Origin: Streptomyces cellulosae
Lineage (GTDB): Bacteria > Actinomycetota > Actinomycetes > Streptomycetales > Streptomycetaceae
NCBI RefSeq assembly: GCF_000721105.1
Contig: NZ_JOEV01000010.1
Span: forward strand, 186,001-250,000
DNA: 64,000 nt
Direction of reading: 5' to 3'
Within the stretch, counting starts at the first letter, position 1; each line of letters begins with the position of its first letter. The notes beneath the pieces were generated by a model, which was not told where the DNA came from, did not search any database, and worked only from the letters and a program-made list of their open reading frames with translations. This document shows positions 17,979-27,202 of this stretch, piece after piece. A program made the translations under genes and the position numbers.

Positions 17979-18416
17979 ATGGCCACCGTTGAACTCCGCT
18001 TCAGTGCGCTGCCCGAGCACGTCAGGACCGCCCGACTGGTGGCGGCAGCGGTGGCGCGCAGGTCCGGAGTGGACGAGGCCGTTCTCGACGAGGTCAGACT
18101 CGCGGTCGGCGAGGCCTGCACCCGTGCCGTCGGGCTGCACCAGAACAGCGGTATCACGGCGCCGGTCAAGGTGCTGCTGATCGAGGAGGAGAAGCAGTTC
18201 TCCATCGAGGTCGGCGACGAGGCACCCCGGCACGCTCCCGGTGACCGGGCACCCGGTGCCGCCGGCGAGGACCCCGACGCGGAGATGGAGGAGGACGAGA
18301 TGGGCCTCGCGGTCATCAGCGGCCTCGTCGACGACGTGGAGGTCACCGCCGGAGAACACGGCGGCTCGATCCGTATGACCTGGCCGACCGCCTCACCCGT
18401 CGTGGTGCTTCCCTGA
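17979..18416 (+). CDS. BldG-partner anti-sigma factor (SCO3548-like, RsbW/HATPase family)
   Basis: A 145-residue GHKL/HATPase-type serine kinase-like anti-sigma factor. The N-box region DEVRLAVGEACTRAV and a late glycine-containing motif MGLAVISGLVDDV are visible. An acidic linker (about residues 85-108) interrupts the fold. It corresponds by position and sequence pattern to S. coelicolor SCO3548, which binds BldG and would sequester a sigma factor. The ATG at 17979 has GAGGGGG 5-11 bases upstream. A strong terminator ends the unit. Confidence 0.9.
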   Translation: MATVELRFSALPEHVRTARLVAAAVARRSGVDEAVLDEVRLAVGEACTRAVGLHQNSGITAPVKVLLIEEEKQFSIEVGDEAPRHAPGDRAPGAAGEDPDAEMEEDEMGLAVISGLVDDVEVTAGEHGGSIRMTWPTASPVVVLP

Positions 18417-18462
18417 CGCAACAGACGTCAGCCGTCGTCACTGACGCACCTCGAATCTCTTC

Positions 18463-18500
18463 GGAGGGCCCTGCTGAGCAGGGCCCTCCGTTGTTTTTGT
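18463..18500 (+). terminator. Strong rho-independent terminator after the anti-sigma gene
   Basis: A 12-bp perfect stem, GGAGGGCCCTGC (18463-18474) with GCAGGGCCCTCC (18478-18489), has a 3-base loop and is followed by a T-rich run. It closes the bldG unit before hppA. Confidence 0.92.
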
Positions 18501-18701
18501 TGGTTTTTCAAGAGCATTTGAATTCGTGAAGGAATTCACGAGCAATTTCTGATCACCCGATCGGCTGAAAATGCTTTCGAAGCATTACTGGCGTGTCGGC
18601 AGGTGTATCAGATTCCGGTTGCCGCGTACTGTTTTGATCAGGAACAGATCTCTAGAATCCGTCCACCATCTTGAGCTCAGCCCAAGCGTCAAGGAGGACG
18701 A

Positions 18702-21107
18702 ATGGCGGGGCTTTCTTCCCCACATCAGTTGGATCACTCCACGGCCCTCGCGGCGGCGGTCCTGACCGACAGCAATCGAGTCCTCGTGTCGGTCATCGGC
18801 GTCGTGGCCCTCGCCGCCCTCGTGGTGGCGGGTGTCCTGGTGCGCCAGGTGCTCGCGGCGGGCGAGGGAACCGACAGCATGAAGGAGATCGCGGCAGCGG
18901 TCCAGGAGGGCGCGAACGCCTATCTGGCGCGGCAGTTGCGCACGCTCGGCGTATTCGCCGTGGTCGTGTTCTTCCTGCTCATGCTGCTGCCCGCGGACGA
19001 CTGGAATCAGCGTGCCGGGCGGTCGGTGTTCTTCTTGATCGGCGCGGCGTTCTCGGCGGCCACCGGCTATATCGGTATGTGGCTCGCCGTACGGAGCAAT
19101 GTGCGCGTCGCCGCCGCCGCGCGCGAGGCGACCCCGGCGGCGGGCGAACCCGAAAAGGATCTCACCGCCGTCTCGCACAAAGCCATGAAGATCGCTTTCC
19201 GCACGGGCGGCGTCGTCGGCATGTTCACGGTGGGGCTCGGTCTGCTGGGCGCCTCCTGCGTGGTGCTGGTGTACGCGGCCGACGCGCCGAAGGTCCTCGA
19301 GGGCTTCGGTCTCGGCGCGGCCCTCATCGCCATGTTCATGAGGGTCGGCGGCGGCATCTTCACCAAGGCCGCCGACGTCGGCGCCGACCTGGTCGGCAAG
19401 GTCGAGCAGGGCATTCCGGAAGACGATCCGCGCAATGCCGCGACCATCGCCGACAACGTGGGCGACAACGTCGGCGACTGCGCGGGCATGGCGGCCGACC
19501 TCTTCGAGTCGTACGCGGTGACCCTGGTTGCCGCGCTGATCCTCGGCAAGGCGGCCTTCGGCGACGCCGGGCTCGCCTTCCCGCTGCTCGTCCCCGCCAT
19601 CGGTGTGATCACCGCGATGATCGGCATCTTCGCCGTGGCCCCGCGGCGCGCCGACCGCAGCGGAATGTCCGCGATCAACCGCGGCTTCTTCATCTCCGCA
19701 GTGATCTCGCTGGCGTTGGTGGCGATCGCCGTCTTCGTCTATCTCCCCGGCACGTACGCCGACCTCGACGGCGTCACCGACGCGGCGATCCGGAGCAGGG
19801 ACGGCGACCCGCGGATCCTCGCCCTGGTCGCGGTGGCGATCGGCATCCTGCTCGCAGCTGTGATCCAGCAGTTGACGGGCTACTTCACCGAGACCAACCG
19901 CCGTCCGGTCCGGGACATCGGCAAGTCCTCGCTCACCGGACCCGCCACCGTCGTCCTCGCCGGTATCTCCGTCGGGCTCGAATCGGCTGTCTACACCGCC
20001 CTGTTGATCGGCCTCGGCGTCTACGGGGCGTTCCTGCTCGGCGGTACGTCCATCATGCTGGCGCTGTTCGCGGTGGCGCTGGCCGGCACCGGCCTGCTCA
20101 CCACGGTCGGCGTGATCGTCGCGATGGACACCTTCGGGCCCGTCTCCGACAACGCCCAGGGCATCGCCGAGATGTCCGGCGACGTCGAGGGCGCGGGCGC
20201 ACAGGTGCTCACCAACCTGGACGCGGTCGGCAACACCACCAAGGCCATCACCAAGGGCATCGCCATCGCCACCGCCGTACTGGCGGCGTCGGCGCTCTTC
20301 GGGTCGTACCGCGACGCCATCACCACCGGGGCGCGGGACGTGGGAGAGAAACTGTCCGGTGAGGGCGCGCCGATGAGTCTGATGATGGACATCTCCCAGC
20401 CCAACAACCTCGTCGGCCTCATCGCGGGCGCCGCGGTCGTCTTCCTCTTCTCGGGGCTCGCGATCAACGCCGTGTCGCGGTCGGCGGGTTCCGTGGTCTA
20501 CGAGGTGCGGCGGCAGTTCCGCGAGCATCCCGGGATCATGGACTACAGCGAGAAACCGGAGTACGGCAAAGTCGTCGACATCTGCACCAGGGACGCCCTG
20601 CGTGAACTCACCACGCCCGGGCTGCTCGCCGTACTGGCACCCATCTTCATCGGGTTCACGCTCGGCGTCGGAGCCCTCGGCTCGTTCCTGGCGGGGGCGA
20701 TCGGGGCGGGCACGCTGATGGCGGTGTTCCTCGCCAACTCCGGTGGCGCGTGGGACAACGCCAAGAAACTCGTCGAGGACGGCCACCACGGCGGCAAGGG
20801 CAGCGAGGCCCACGCCGCCACGGTGATCGGCGACACGGTCGGCGACCCCTTCAAGGACACCGCCGGCCCGGCGATCAACCCCCTGCTGAAAGTGATGAAC
20901 CTGGTGGCGCTGCTCATCGCTCCCGCGGTCATCAAGTTCAGCTACGGCGACGACAAGAACGTCGGCGTACGGATCGCGATCGCGGTCCTGGCCTTCCTGG
21001 TGATCGCCGGCGCGGTCTACGTGTCCAAGCGGCGCGGAATCGCCGTGGGTGACGAAGACAACGCCGACCAGGAGTCCAAGTCCGCTGATCCGGCGGTGGT
21101 TTCCTAG
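18702..21107 (+). CDS. hppA: Membrane proton-translocating pyrophosphatase
   Basis: A 801-residue integral membrane enzyme with about 16 helices that couples PPi hydrolysis to proton export. Substrate motifs are DVGADLVGK (about residue 224) and DNVGDNVGDCAGMAADLFE (about 252-270), plus GGAWDNAKK near the end. GNTTKAITKG has lysine at the position that separates potassium-independent from potassium-dependent enzymes, so this should be the potassium-independent type. AAGGAGG lies 8 bases before ATG 18702. A 200-base AT-richer leader (18500-18701) probably carries its promoter. It stands alone as a transcription unit. Confidence 0.96.
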   Translation: MAGLSSPHQLDHSTALAAAVLTDSNRVLVSVIGVVALAALVVAGVLVRQVLAAGEGTDSMKEIAAAVQEGANAYLARQLRTLGVFAVVVFFLLMLLPADDWNQRAGRSVFFLIGAAFSAATGYIGMWLAVRSNVRVAAAAREATPAAGEPEKDLTAVSHKAMKIAFRTGGVVGMFTVGLGLLGASCVVLVYAADAPKVLEGFGLGAALIAMFMRVGGGIFTKAADVGADLVGKVEQGIPEDDPRNAATIADNVGDNVGDCAGMAADLFESYAVTLVAALILGKAAFGDAGLAFPLLVPAIGVITAMIGIFAVAPRRADRSGMSAINRGFFISAVISLALVAIAVFVYLPGTYADLDGVTDAAIRSRDGDPRILALVAVAIGILLAAVIQQLTGYFTETNRRPVRDIGKSSLTGPATVVLAGISVGLESAVYTALLIGLGVYGAFLLGGTSIMLALFAVALAGTGLLTTVGVIVAMDTFGPVSDNAQGIAEMSGDVEGAGAQVLTNLDAVGNTTKAITKGIAIATAVLAASALFGSYRDAITTGARDVGEKLSGEGAPMSLMMDISQPNNLVGLIAGAAVVFLFSGLAINAVSRSAGSVVYEVRRQFREHPGIMDYSEKPEYGKVVDICTRDALRELTTPGLLAVLAPIFIGFTLGVGALGSFLAGAIGAGTLMAVFLANSGGAWDNAKKLVEDGHHGGKGSEAHAATVIGDTVGDPFKDTAGPAINPLLKVMNLVALLIAPAVIKFSYGDDKNVGVRIAIAVLAFLVIAGAVYVSKRRGIAVGDEDNADQESKSADPAVVS

Positions 21108-21318
21108 CCGGGAGGGCCGGAGCCCAGCTCACAGGGCGGGCGGGAGGCGCGCGATGTCGCGTCTGTCGCCCGCCTGTTGTGTGCGCGCCCTCATCGTGAG
21201 CCTTCTCTCGCTTGGTGCGAATCACCACAAGGCGCCATGAATACGTCAGGTGTCACGCGGCCGTCGTCGCCATGCCGTGTATGTTCCGGGGCCGAGAGCC
21301 ACGGAAGGGACCAATCCG

Positions 21319-21906
21319 GTGAACAAGAAGCTCGCGGCCGCACTGTCCGGCGGTGCGGTACTGGTACTGGCGCTGACGGGATGCAGCAGCGACGAGGGAA
21401 ACAAGGAGCTGGACGCGTGGGCCAAGAAGGTCTGCGACCCGGTTCCGGCTCAGAACAGGAAGATCTCCACGGCCTACGACGCCATCACGAAGGCGGCCAA
21501 GGACACCACGAGCACGCCCGAGGAGCTCCAGAAGACCGACTCCCAGGCCTTCCAGGACCTGGCTGAGGGCTACAAGGCGCGTGCGGACGTCATCGACACG
21601 GCCGGGGCGCCCCCGGGCGTCGAGGGCGGCGCGACGAAGCAGCGGGACGCCGTCACGAAGCTCACCGCGCTCTCCACGGCGTACGCCGACCTGAAGAAGA
21701 AGGTCGACGAGCTCGACACCAAGAACCAGGGGAAGTTCGCGACGGGCCTGAAGACGGTGTCCGCCGAGATGAAGCAGATGGAGAGCCAGCGCAACAGCGC
21801 GCTCACCGCCCTGAAGAACCTGGAGCAGGGCGACACCAAGCAGGCGCTGGCCGAGCAGACGGGCTGCAAGCAGGCGTCCACGTCGGCCCCGGCCACCAAG
21901 AGCTGA
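21319..21906 (+). CDS. Small conserved lipoprotein
   Basis: A 195-residue secreted lipoprotein with a short basic start, hydrophobic segment and lipobox LALTGC (Cys22). The mature part is helical, rich in Lys, Thr and Ala, and likely a coiled coil (about residues 130-175). I do not recognise a function. The GTG start at 21319 has GGAAGGGA 9 bases upstream and places the lipobox correctly. The frame is open upstream to 21250, but that would put 23 residues before the signal peptide. It lies between hppA and a methyltransferase gene. Confidence 0.85.
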   Translation: MNKKLAAALSGGAVLVLALTGCSSDEGNKELDAWAKKVCDPVPAQNRKISTAYDAITKAAKDTTSTPEELQKTDSQAFQDLAEGYKARADVIDTAGAPPGVEGGATKQRDAVTKLTALSTAYADLKKKVDELDTKNQGKFATGLKTVSAEMKQMESQRNSALTALKNLEQGDTKQALAEQTGCKQASTSAPATKS

Positions 21907-21943
21907 GTCACCCCGCACAGGGCACGCGGGTCACAATGGGGTC

Positions 21944-23473
21944 GTGAGTACCTCCAGCCTGCCCGCGTCCGACCGTCCCGACGTCACCGCCCGGCTGCGG
22001 GACGCCCTGCTCGGGGCCTCCTTCACCGCCGACGGGCTGCTCGAACTCCTCGGTGCGCCCGCGTACGCGGCGCTCGCCCGCAGTGAGACCGTCCCCGCAC
22101 TCCGGGCGACACGCGGTGACACGCCGCTGGAGACGCTCGTACGGCTGTTCCTGTTGCAGCAACCGGTGCCGTACGCGCGCGTGGCGGACGTTCTGCCCGT
22201 GGCCGCGTGCCTGGAGAGCGGGTGGCTGGTCCGGGTCGGCGCGGACCTTGAGGGCGACCTCGCCGCGACCGTGGACGTACGGCCGTACGGCGGGCCCGGC
22301 GGCGAGGACTGGTTCATCGTGTCCGACCTGGGGTGCGCGGTCGGCGGGGCCGGCGGCATCGGCGGCCGAGGCCGCCAGGCGGACACAGCCGTCGTCCTCG
22401 GCGTGGGCGGCGCCTCCACGACCCTCGCGGGCATCACGGTCCGCAGGCCCGTCTCCGCCGCCCTCGACCTCGGCACCGGCTCCGGGATCCAGGCCCTGCA
22501 CGCCGCGCAGCACGCCACGCGCGTGACGGCGACCGACCTCAACCCGCGCGCGCTGCACATCACCGCGCTCACGCTGGCCCTGTCCGGAGCCCCGGCCGCC
22601 GACCTGCGCGAGGGCTCGCTGTTCGAGCCGGTCCGGGCCGACGAGACCTTCGACCTGATCGTCTCCAACCCGCCCTTCGTGATCTCTCCGGGCGCCCGGC
22701 TGACGTACCGGGACGGTGGGATGGGCGGGGACGATCTGTGCCGCTCGCTCGTGCAACAAGCGGGCGACCGCCTCAACGAGGGCGGATTCGCGCAGTTCCT
22801 CGCCAACTGGCAGCACGTGGAGGGGGAGGAGTGGCAGGACAGGCTCAGGTCGTGGGTGCCGCGCGGGTGCGACGCCTGGATCGTGCAGCGCGAGGTGCAG
22901 GACGTCACGCAGTACGTCGAGCTGTGGCTCCGTGACGCCGGCGACCACCGGGACGATCCGGCCGCGTACGAGGCGCGGTACGACGCCTGGCTGGACGAGT
23001 TCGAGGCGCGCAAGGTGAAAGCCGTGGGCTTCGGATGGATCACCCTGCGAAGGACGGGGGACGCGGTGCCCTCGGTCACCGTGGAGGAGTGGCCGCATCC
23101 GGTGGAGCAGCCGCTCGGCGACGCGGTCCTGGCGCACTTCGAGCGTCTCGACTACCTGCGGGCGCATGACGACGCGGCCCTGCTCACGGAGCACTTCAAG
23201 CTGGCCGCCGAGATCGTCCAGGAGCAGGTGGGGCTCCCCGGCGCCGAGGATCCCGAGCATGTCGTGCTGCGGCAGAACCGAGGGATGCGCCGGGCCACCA
23301 AGGTGGACACGGTCGCCGCGGGCTTCGCCGGCGTGTGCGACGGCTCGCTGAGCGCGGGCCGCATTCTGGACGCGATCGCCCAGCTGGTGGGCGAGGACCC
23401 CGTGCTGCTGCGCGACCGCACGCCCGCCCAGATCCGGCTGCTGGTGGAGCAGGGGTTCATCGAACCGGCGTGA
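21944..23473 (+). CDS. SAM-dependent methyltransferase (HemK/RsmC-like core)
   Basis: A 509-residue protein. An N-terminal helical domain (about residues 1-130) precedes a class I methyltransferase core with SAM motif I ALDLGTGSGIQAL (about 175-187) and the NPPF catalytic motif in FDLIVSNPPFVIS (about 238-250), typical of N-methylation of amide, glutamine or base nitrogens. A C-terminal winged-helix-like extension of about 130 residues follows. The target is unknown: release factor, rRNA or tRNA are the usual options for NPPF enzymes. The GTG start is 37 bases after the lipoprotein stop. Confidence 0.85.
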   Translation: MSTSSLPASDRPDVTARLRDALLGASFTADGLLELLGAPAYAALARSETVPALRATRGDTPLETLVRLFLLQQPVPYARVADVLPVAACLESGWLVRVGADLEGDLAATVDVRPYGGPGGEDWFIVSDLGCAVGGAGGIGGRGRQADTAVVLGVGGASTTLAGITVRRPVSAALDLGTGSGIQALHAAQHATRVTATDLNPRALHITALTLALSGAPAADLREGSLFEPVRADETFDLIVSNPPFVISPGARLTYRDGGMGGDDLCRSLVQQAGDRLNEGGFAQFLANWQHVEGEEWQDRLRSWVPRGCDAWIVQREVQDVTQYVELWLRDAGDHRDDPAAYEARYDAWLDEFEARKVKAVGFGWITLRRTGDAVPSVTVEEWPHPVEQPLGDAVLAHFERLDYLRAHDDAALLTEHFKLAAEIVQEQVGLPGAEDPEHVVLRQNRGMRRATKVDTVAAGFAGVCDGSLSAGRILDAIAQLVGEDPVLLRDRTPAQIRLLVEQGFIEPA

Positions 23474-23791
23474 GCGGTGTGGCCGCTGGGGCAGGTGAGC
23501 ACCGGCCCTCCTCGGACGGCCGCCCGACCCGGAGACAAGGTCGGACCGACTCGCTCAGAACCCGGCGCCAAGAAGTCGGAAGCCGGCAACAAGCCCTCGG
23601 AACGCGACAACAAGAAGACGACCGGAAAATTACCCCGCCCGACGCGGTCCGCAGCCGGTCGAGGGGAGCGGAACGCAGGAGTCCGCAGCCGTGTCGGCCC
23701 CGCGTTCACCCGGCGTTCTCCTGGGCGCCGCCCGCGCGTGTCAGCCTCCACGGGCTGGACACACCTGAAGGGAAAAGGGGCGCGGGAAGCC
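23474..23791. other. Intergenic stretch before the small membrane protein
   Basis: 318 bases without a supported gene. A frame is open across it into the next gene, but the codon use and Lys/Arg/Thr-rich translation look non-coding. It contains one AT-richer patch (about 23615-23640) that could be a promoter. Confidence 0.4.
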
Positions 23792-23989
23792 ATGGAGAGC
23801 GGATCGGCGATCTTCGCGGGAGTGGTGTTCGCCCTGTTCGGAGGCGGACTGCTGGGATGGACCGTGGTCCGGGTGCGGAACCGCGAACCAGTCGCCCACG
23901 GTGTGAGCCCTGTCGCATCGGCGACCCTCGCGAGCCTTGCCGCGGTGATCACCCTGGCCGCCGGAACCTGGTGCTTCACGCGCGTGTAG
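23792..23989 (+). CDS. Small two-helix membrane protein
   Basis: A 65-residue hydrophobic protein with helices at about residues 5-27 (AIFAGVVFALFGGGLLGWTVV) and 43-60, joined by a basic loop RVRNRE. It sits between the methyltransferase gene and topA, where S. coelicolor also has a small membrane protein gene, as I recall. GGGAAG is 5 bases before the ATG. No function is known to me. The gap to topA is about 245 bases. Confidence 0.7.
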   Translation: MESGSAIFAGVVFALFGGGLLGWTVVRVRNREPVAHGVSPVASATLASLAAVITLAAGTWCFTRV

Positions 23990-24235
23990 ACAGTGCGCCG
24001 GAGCTGCGACTCCGTGAAGGGGAGGTCACCCTCCGGACAGGCTCGAAAGAGGCGGTGGGCACTCCGGGCGGCAGGAATGGCGGTAGTCGGGTTACCGTTC
24101 GAGTGGCCGTTGCGGGCTTTTCCCGTTTGACACGGGGGCGGGATGTACCGTCACACTCCGCAGCGTCAGCATGACCCGACCCCGGGACCAAGGCCTGGGG
24201 AGAGATCCCAGCGTCGACCGGAGAGAAGAGCGAAG

Positions 24236-27073
24236 TTGTCCCCGACCAGCGACCCCGCACAGGGCGGCCGCCGACTCGTCATCGTCGAGTCGCCTGCCAA
24301 GGCGAAGACGATCAAGGGCTATCTCGGCCCCGGATACGTCGTCGAGGCGAGCGTCGGGCACATCCGCGACCTCCCCAGCGGCGCCGCCGAGGTGCCCGAG
24401 AAGTACACCGGCGAGGTGCGCCGCCTCGGCGTGGACGTCGAGCACGACTTCGAGCCGATCTATGTCGTGAACGCTGACAAGCGGGCCCAGGTCAAGAAGC
24501 TCAAGGATCTGCTGAAGGACTCCGACGAGCTCTTCCTGGCCACCGATGAGGACCGCGAGGGCGAGGCGATCGCCTGGCACCTCCAGGAAGTGCTGAAGCC
24601 CAAGGTCCCGGTCAAGCGGATGGTCTTCCACGAGATCACCAAGGCGGCGATCCAGGCCGCCGTCGCCAACCCGCGCCAGCTCAACCAGAAGCTGGTCGAC
24701 GCCCAGGAGACCCGCCGCATCCTCGACCGTCTCTACGGCTACGAGGTCTCGCCGGTCCTGTGGAAGAAGGTCATGCCGCGCCTGTCGGCCGGCCGTGTCC
24801 AGTCGGTCGCCACACGACTTGTCGTGGAGCGGGAACGCGAGCGCATCGCGTTCCGTTCTGCTGAGTACTGGGACCTGACGGGCACCTTCGCGACCGGCCG
24901 CGCGGGAGACTCGTCGGACCCGTCGTCGCTGGTCGCCCGCCTCCAGACCGTCGACGGCAGGCGGGTCGCGCAGGGTCGCGACTTCGACTCCCTCGGACAA
25001 CTCAAGAGCGCGAACACCCTCCACCTCGACGAGGCGAACGCCCGCGCCCTCGCCGCCGCCCTGGAGAACACCCAGTTCTCCGTCCGGTCCGTCGAGTCGA
25101 AGCCGTACCGCCGTTCGCCGTACGCCCCGTTCCGTACGACGACGCTCCAGCAGGAAGCCTCCAGGAAGCTCGGCTTCGGCGCGAAGGCGACCATGCAGGT
25201 GGCGCAGAAGCTGTACGAGAACGGCTTCATCACCTACATGCGTACGGACTCCACCACCCTGTCCGACACGGCGATCACCGCCGCCCGCGCCCAGGTCACA
25301 CAGCTCTACGGCGCCGACTACCTGCCGGCGCAGCCGCGGACGTACGCGGGGAAGGTCAAGAACGCCCAGGAGGCGCACGAGGCGATCCGCCCCTCGGGTG
25401 ATCGTTTCCGCACGCCTGCCGAGACGGGCCTGACCGGCGACCAGTTCAGGCTCTACGAGCTGATCTGGAAGCGGACGGTCGCCTCCCAGATGAAGGACGC
25501 GACCGGCAACAGCGTGACCGTGAAGATCGGTGGCGCCGCCGCCGACGGCCGGGACGTCGAGTTCAGCGCCTCCGGCAAGACGATCACCTTCCACGGCTTC
25601 CTGAAGGCCTACGTCGAGGGCGCAGACGACCCGAACGCGGAGCTGGACGACCGCGAGCGCCGCCTGCCCCAGGTCAACGAGGGCGACCGGCTGAGCGCCG
25701 AGGAGATCACGGTCGACGGGCACGCCACCAAGCCCCCGGCCCGCTACACCGAGGCCAGCCTGGTCAAGGAGCTCGAAGAGCGCGAGATCGGCCGCCCGTC
25801 GACGTACGCGTCGATCATCGGCACGATCCTCGACCGCGGCTATGTGTTCAAGAAGGGCACGGCCCTGGTGCCGTCCTTCCTGTCCTTCGCCGTGGTCAAC
25901 CTCCTGGAGAAGCACTTCGGGCGCCTCGTCGACTACGACTTCACCGCCCGGATGGAGGACGACCTCGACCGCATCGCCCGCGGTGAGGCGCAGGCCGTGC
26001 CGTGGCTCAAGCGCTTCTACTTCGGCGAGGGCTCGGGCAACGGTGGCGCGGCGGAGGCCGGCAACGGCGACGGGGACCACCTCGGTGGCCTCAAGGAGCT
26101 GGTGACCGACCTGGGCGCCATCGACGCCCGCGAGGTGTCGTCGTTCCCCGTGGGCAACGACATCGTGCTGCGGGTCGGGCGCTACGGCCCGTACGTCGAA
26201 CGCGGTGAGAAGGACTCCGAGAACCATCAGCGCGCGGACGTGCCCGAGGACCTGGCCCCCGACGAGCTGTCCGTCGAACTCGCGGAGGAACTGCTCGCCA
26301 AGCCGAGCGGTGACTTCGAGCTGGGTGCCGACCCCTCGACGGGCCACCAGATCATCGCCAGGGACGGCCGTTACGGCCCGTACGTCACCGAGGTGCTCCC
26401 CGAGGGCACCCCGAAGACCGGCAAGAACGCCGTCAAGCCGCGTACCGCCTCGCTGTTCAAGTCGATGTCCCTCGACACGGTGACGCTCGACGACGCCCTG
26501 AAGCTGATGTCGCTGCCGCGCGTCGTCGGCAAGGACGCCGAGGGCGTGGAGATCACCGCGCAGAACGGCCGTTACGGCCCGTACCTGAAGAAGGGCACGG
26601 ACTCGCGCTCGCTGCAGACCGAGGACCAGCTCTTCACGATCACGCTCGAAGAGGCGCTGGAGATCTACTCCCAGCCCAAGCAGCGTGGCCGCGCGGCCGC
26701 CAAGCCGCCGCTGAAGGAACTGGGCACGGACCCGGTCAGCGAGAAGCCGGTCGTGGTGAAGGACGGCCGCTTCGGACCGTACGTCACCGACGGGGAGACC
26801 AACGCGACCCTGCGCTCCGGCGACAGCGTCGAGAACATCACCCCGGAGCGCGGCTTCGAACTCCTCGCCGAGAAGCGGGCGAAGGCGCCCGCCAAGAAGA
26901 CGGCGAAGAAGGCGCCCGCGAAGAAGGCACCGGCCAAGAAGGCGGCCGCTGCCAAGACCGCGGCGAAGAAGACGACGACGGCCGCGAAGAAGACGACCGC
27001 CAAGAAGACGACGGCGGTCAAGAAGACGACGGCCAAGAAGGCCACGGCTTCGAAGACCGCCACGGAGGACTGA
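24236..27073 (+). CDS. topA: DNA topoisomerase I with lysine-repeat tail
   Basis: A 945-residue type IA topoisomerase that relaxes negative supercoils. The Toprim domain (LVIVESPAKAKTIKGYLG, then ATDEDREGEAIAWHL) is followed by the catalytic region with tyrosine in GFITYMRTDSTTLSD (about residue 335). Repeated C-terminal domains, each with GRYGPYV or GRFGPYV, replace zinc fingers. The last about 75 residues are AKKTTA-type lysine repeats, known in Streptomyces TopA to raise processivity. I place the start at TTG 24236 because GGAGAGAAGAG precedes it and SPTSDPAQGGRRLVIVES matches the remembered family start; an ATG 31 codons upstream lacks a ribosome site. Confidence 0.95.
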   Translation: MSPTSDPAQGGRRLVIVESPAKAKTIKGYLGPGYVVEASVGHIRDLPSGAAEVPEKYTGEVRRLGVDVEHDFEPIYVVNADKRAQVKKLKDLLKDSDELFLATDEDREGEAIAWHLQEVLKPKVPVKRMVFHEITKAAIQAAVANPRQLNQKLVDAQETRRILDRLYGYEVSPVLWKKVMPRLSAGRVQSVATRLVVERERERIAFRSAEYWDLTGTFATGRAGDSSDPSSLVARLQTVDGRRVAQGRDFDSLGQLKSANTLHLDEANARALAAALENTQFSVRSVESKPYRRSPYAPFRTTTLQQEASRKLGFGAKATMQVAQKLYENGFITYMRTDSTTLSDTAITAARAQVTQLYGADYLPAQPRTYAGKVKNAQEAHEAIRPSGDRFRTPAETGLTGDQFRLYELIWKRTVASQMKDATGNSVTVKIGGAAADGRDVEFSASGKTITFHGFLKAYVEGADDPNAELDDRERRLPQVNEGDRLSAEEITVDGHATKPPARYTEASLVKELEEREIGRPSTYASIIGTILDRGYVFKKGTALVPSFLSFAVVNLLEKHFGRLVDYDFTARMEDDLDRIARGEAQAVPWLKRFYFGEGSGNGGAAEAGNGDGDHLGGLKELVTDLGAIDAREVSSFPVGNDIVLRVGRYGPYVERGEKDSENHQRADVPEDLAPDELSVELAEELLAKPSGDFELGADPSTGHQIIARDGRYGPYVTEVLPEGTPKTGKNAVKPRTASLFKSMSLDTVTLDDALKLMSLPRVVGKDAEGVEITAQNGRYGPYLKKGTDSRSLQTEDQLFTITLEEALEIYSQPKQRGRAAAKPPLKELGTDPVSEKPVVVKDGRFGPYVTDGETNATLRSGDSVENITPERGFELLAEKRAKAPAKKTAKKAPAKKAPAKKAAAAKTAAKKTTTAAKKTTAKKTTAVKKTTAKKATASKTATED

Positions 27074-27117
27074 GGGTCCGAGCGCACCCGTTCCCCACGG
27101 ACGCTTCGCAAAACGAA

Positions 27118-27146
27118 CGCCCCGGCATCACTTTGATGTCGGGGCG
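27118..27146 (+). terminator. Terminator after topA
   Basis: Stem CGCCCCGGCATCA (27118-27130) pairs with TGATGTCGGGGCG (27134-27146) with one G-T pair and a 3-base loop. There is no T-run, as is common in Streptomyces. Confidence 0.75.
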
Positions 27147-27202
27147 TGCGCACGTGCGGACGCGCACTCCGGGCTGTCGGTGCGTCCCGATAGGCTGAAA
27201 GC

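Noticed and set aside
18585..20813. 742-codon frame opposite hppA
   Set aside because: A mirror of the hppA coding bias; it has no family resemblance and the sense gene is certain.
24092..26347. 751-codon frame opposite topA
   Set aside because: A shadow frame; the sense strand encodes an unmistakable topoisomerase I.
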